A DNA stretch of 64,000 bases, taken from G963422275 sp963422275 (GTDB lineage: Bacteria; Pseudomonadota; Alphaproteobacteria; Rhodobacterales; Rhodobacteraceae). The translations under genes and the position numbers were made by a program. The stretch covers positions 4,154,001-4,218,000 of the forward strand of contig OY729418.1 in assembly GCA_963422275.1 (NCBI GenBank), given 5' to 3'. The notes under the pieces were generated by a model, which was given only the letters and a program-made list of their open reading frames with translations, was not told where the DNA came from and searched no databases. Of this stretch, positions 63,315 through 64,000 are shown one piece after another (position 1 is the first letter of the stretch; each line of letters starts with the position of its first letter).

Positions 63315-64000
63315 CTAGGCGGCACGCTGACCAAGCGCCCCCCGCATCAAGATTCTTCTTAATGGTTCAATGTCCCCTGCAATTGACAATCCGAGCCTTC
63401 GCAGACTGGTCAATACCGGGTCCCTAGCCATTGAAACAAAGCTCAGCCCGCCAATGCCGACCAGCCTTGCAGCGGCCTCAGGATACCTGGCACGATGATA
63501 TCGGAGCAGCCCTTTTGAATTGCCAAGATCTTCCGGGACCTCGCATATGATCTTGTGCAACCCAAGGATGTCTCCAATCGTCATGTTGAACCCCTGTGCG
63601 CCAATCGGCGGCAAGACATGCGCTGCCTCGGCAATGATTGCCGTCCGCTCGGCAAAGAATCTCTCCGCAATCTGCGCAACCACGGACCACTCGTTCCGGT
63701 CCGAGGCCAGCCGCACATCGCCTAGCAATCCAAGCGAACGGTACCTGACCCGGGATTCGAACTCGGAAGCTGGCAGACGCTTCAACGCCGCAATTTCCGC
63801 AGCTCTCTCCATCCAAACGATTGCGGAAGCATGGTTTCCGTCTTCGTCAGGGACCGGAACGGAGGTGAATGTACCCCCAGAGCGATAAATCTCGGTCGAG
63901 ACTCCGCAATGAGGACGCGTATGGAACAAGTTGAATGTCAAGGCCTTTTGGCTGAATCGAAAGGTTCTGCACCGCAACCCCACCGCTGTCCGGATCGAAG
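63315..64000 (-). CDS. UbiH/COQ6-family FAD monooxygenase, 3' part
   Basis: The C-terminal 228 or so residues of a flavin hydroxylase of ubiquinone synthesis; the beginning lies beyond the window. Seen: FSQKALTFNLFHTRPHCGVSTEIYRSGG, the FAD motif IIAEAAHVLPPIGAQGFNM (family pattern GDAAH reads AEAAH here) and LTSLRRLGLSIAGDIEPLRRILMRG at the end. The Asp of the usual GDAAH FAD motif is Glu here, an oddity worth noting. The frame is open to the window edge. Confidence 0.88.
   Translation of the reverse strand, partial: SIRTAVGLRCRTFRFSQKALTFNLFHTRPHCGVSTEIYRSGGTFTSVPVPDEDGNHASAIVWMERAAEIAALKRLPASEFESRVRYRSLGLLGDVRLASDRNEWSVVAQIAERFFAERTAIIAEAAHVLPPIGAQGFNMTIGDILGLHKIICEVPEDLGNSKGLLRYHRARYPEAAARLVGIGGLSFVSMARDPVLTSLRRLGLSIAGDIEPLRRILMRGALGQRAA

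Noticed and set aside
1..64000. CRISPR array, prophage, toxin-antitoxin or other defence system
   Set aside because: No regularly spaced repeats, phage structural genes or known toxin/antitoxin pairs were seen on either strand.

Overview
The window reads as a chromosomal segment of an alphaproteobacterium, most likely Rhodobacterales-like. The evidence is gene order and family type: ftsB-pdhA-pdhB-pdhC with a lipoyl domain fused to E1-beta, fabD-fabG-acpP-fabF-mltG, dac-tmk-holB-tatD-MBL hydrolase with overlapping stops and starts, bolA-grxD, a divergent yqeY/carA pair, and an alpha-type CtaD. Nearly all genes are housekeeping. What stands out is the amount of dead or dying mobile DNA between them, plus several genes decayed to pseudogenes, which suggests a genome under relaxed selection (host-associated, or after an insertion-sequence expansion).

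Layout. 1-600: relics of two insertion-sequence families. 606-5069: a fused indolepyruvate:ferredoxin oxidoreductase and a divergent LysR regulator. 5543-7018: bolA, grxD, and (opposite strand) zapA with a coiled-coil partner. 7213-9200: three insertion-sequence derivatives. 9426-18997: a carbon-metabolism run, tkt-gap-pgk-fba, then ftsB and pdhABC, linking the lower Calvin/pentose-phosphate and glycolytic steps to acetyl-CoA. 19025-19846: cysE. 19918-23443: a nest of five elements inserted beside or into one another. 23449-29605: the fatty-acid cluster mltG-fabF-(HisA-like)-acpP-fabG-fabD on the minus strand, broken by an ISAs1-type relic. 30459-31655: rpsF-rpsR-rplI. 31740-34222: pxpBCA (5-oxoprolinase). 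34489-37804: acs-rpe and a thioredoxin-fold protein. 37866-38978: a MetE-like methyltransferase. 39131-40138: a second IS982-type copy. 40997-42166: pobA. 42747-47379: a decaying accessory region (a ThDP-enzyme pseudogene, a possible TRAP-permease tail, a 3-hydroxyisobutyrate-dehydrogenase-like gene, a P-loop ATPase pseudogene). 47730-50425: further insertion-sequence relics around tRNA-Ser(TGA). 50640-57146: dac-tmk-holB-tatD-MBL hydrolase-AEC transporter, tRNA-Leu(GAG), lipB. 57347-59020: ctaD. 59206-64000: yqeY, an intact IS427-type element, carA, ilvC and the end of a ubiH-type gene.

No CRISPR array, prophage, rRNA operon or recognised defence system was found. The most informative signals are about insertion-sequence decay: an internally deleted IS1595-type element with perfect 8-bp target duplications, a terminator-like hairpin built from two fused ends of an IS5-type element, and two same-length IS982-type copies with 6-bp target duplications. 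The functional candidate most worth following is a HisA-fold protein inside the fatty-acid cluster that has lost HisA signature residues.
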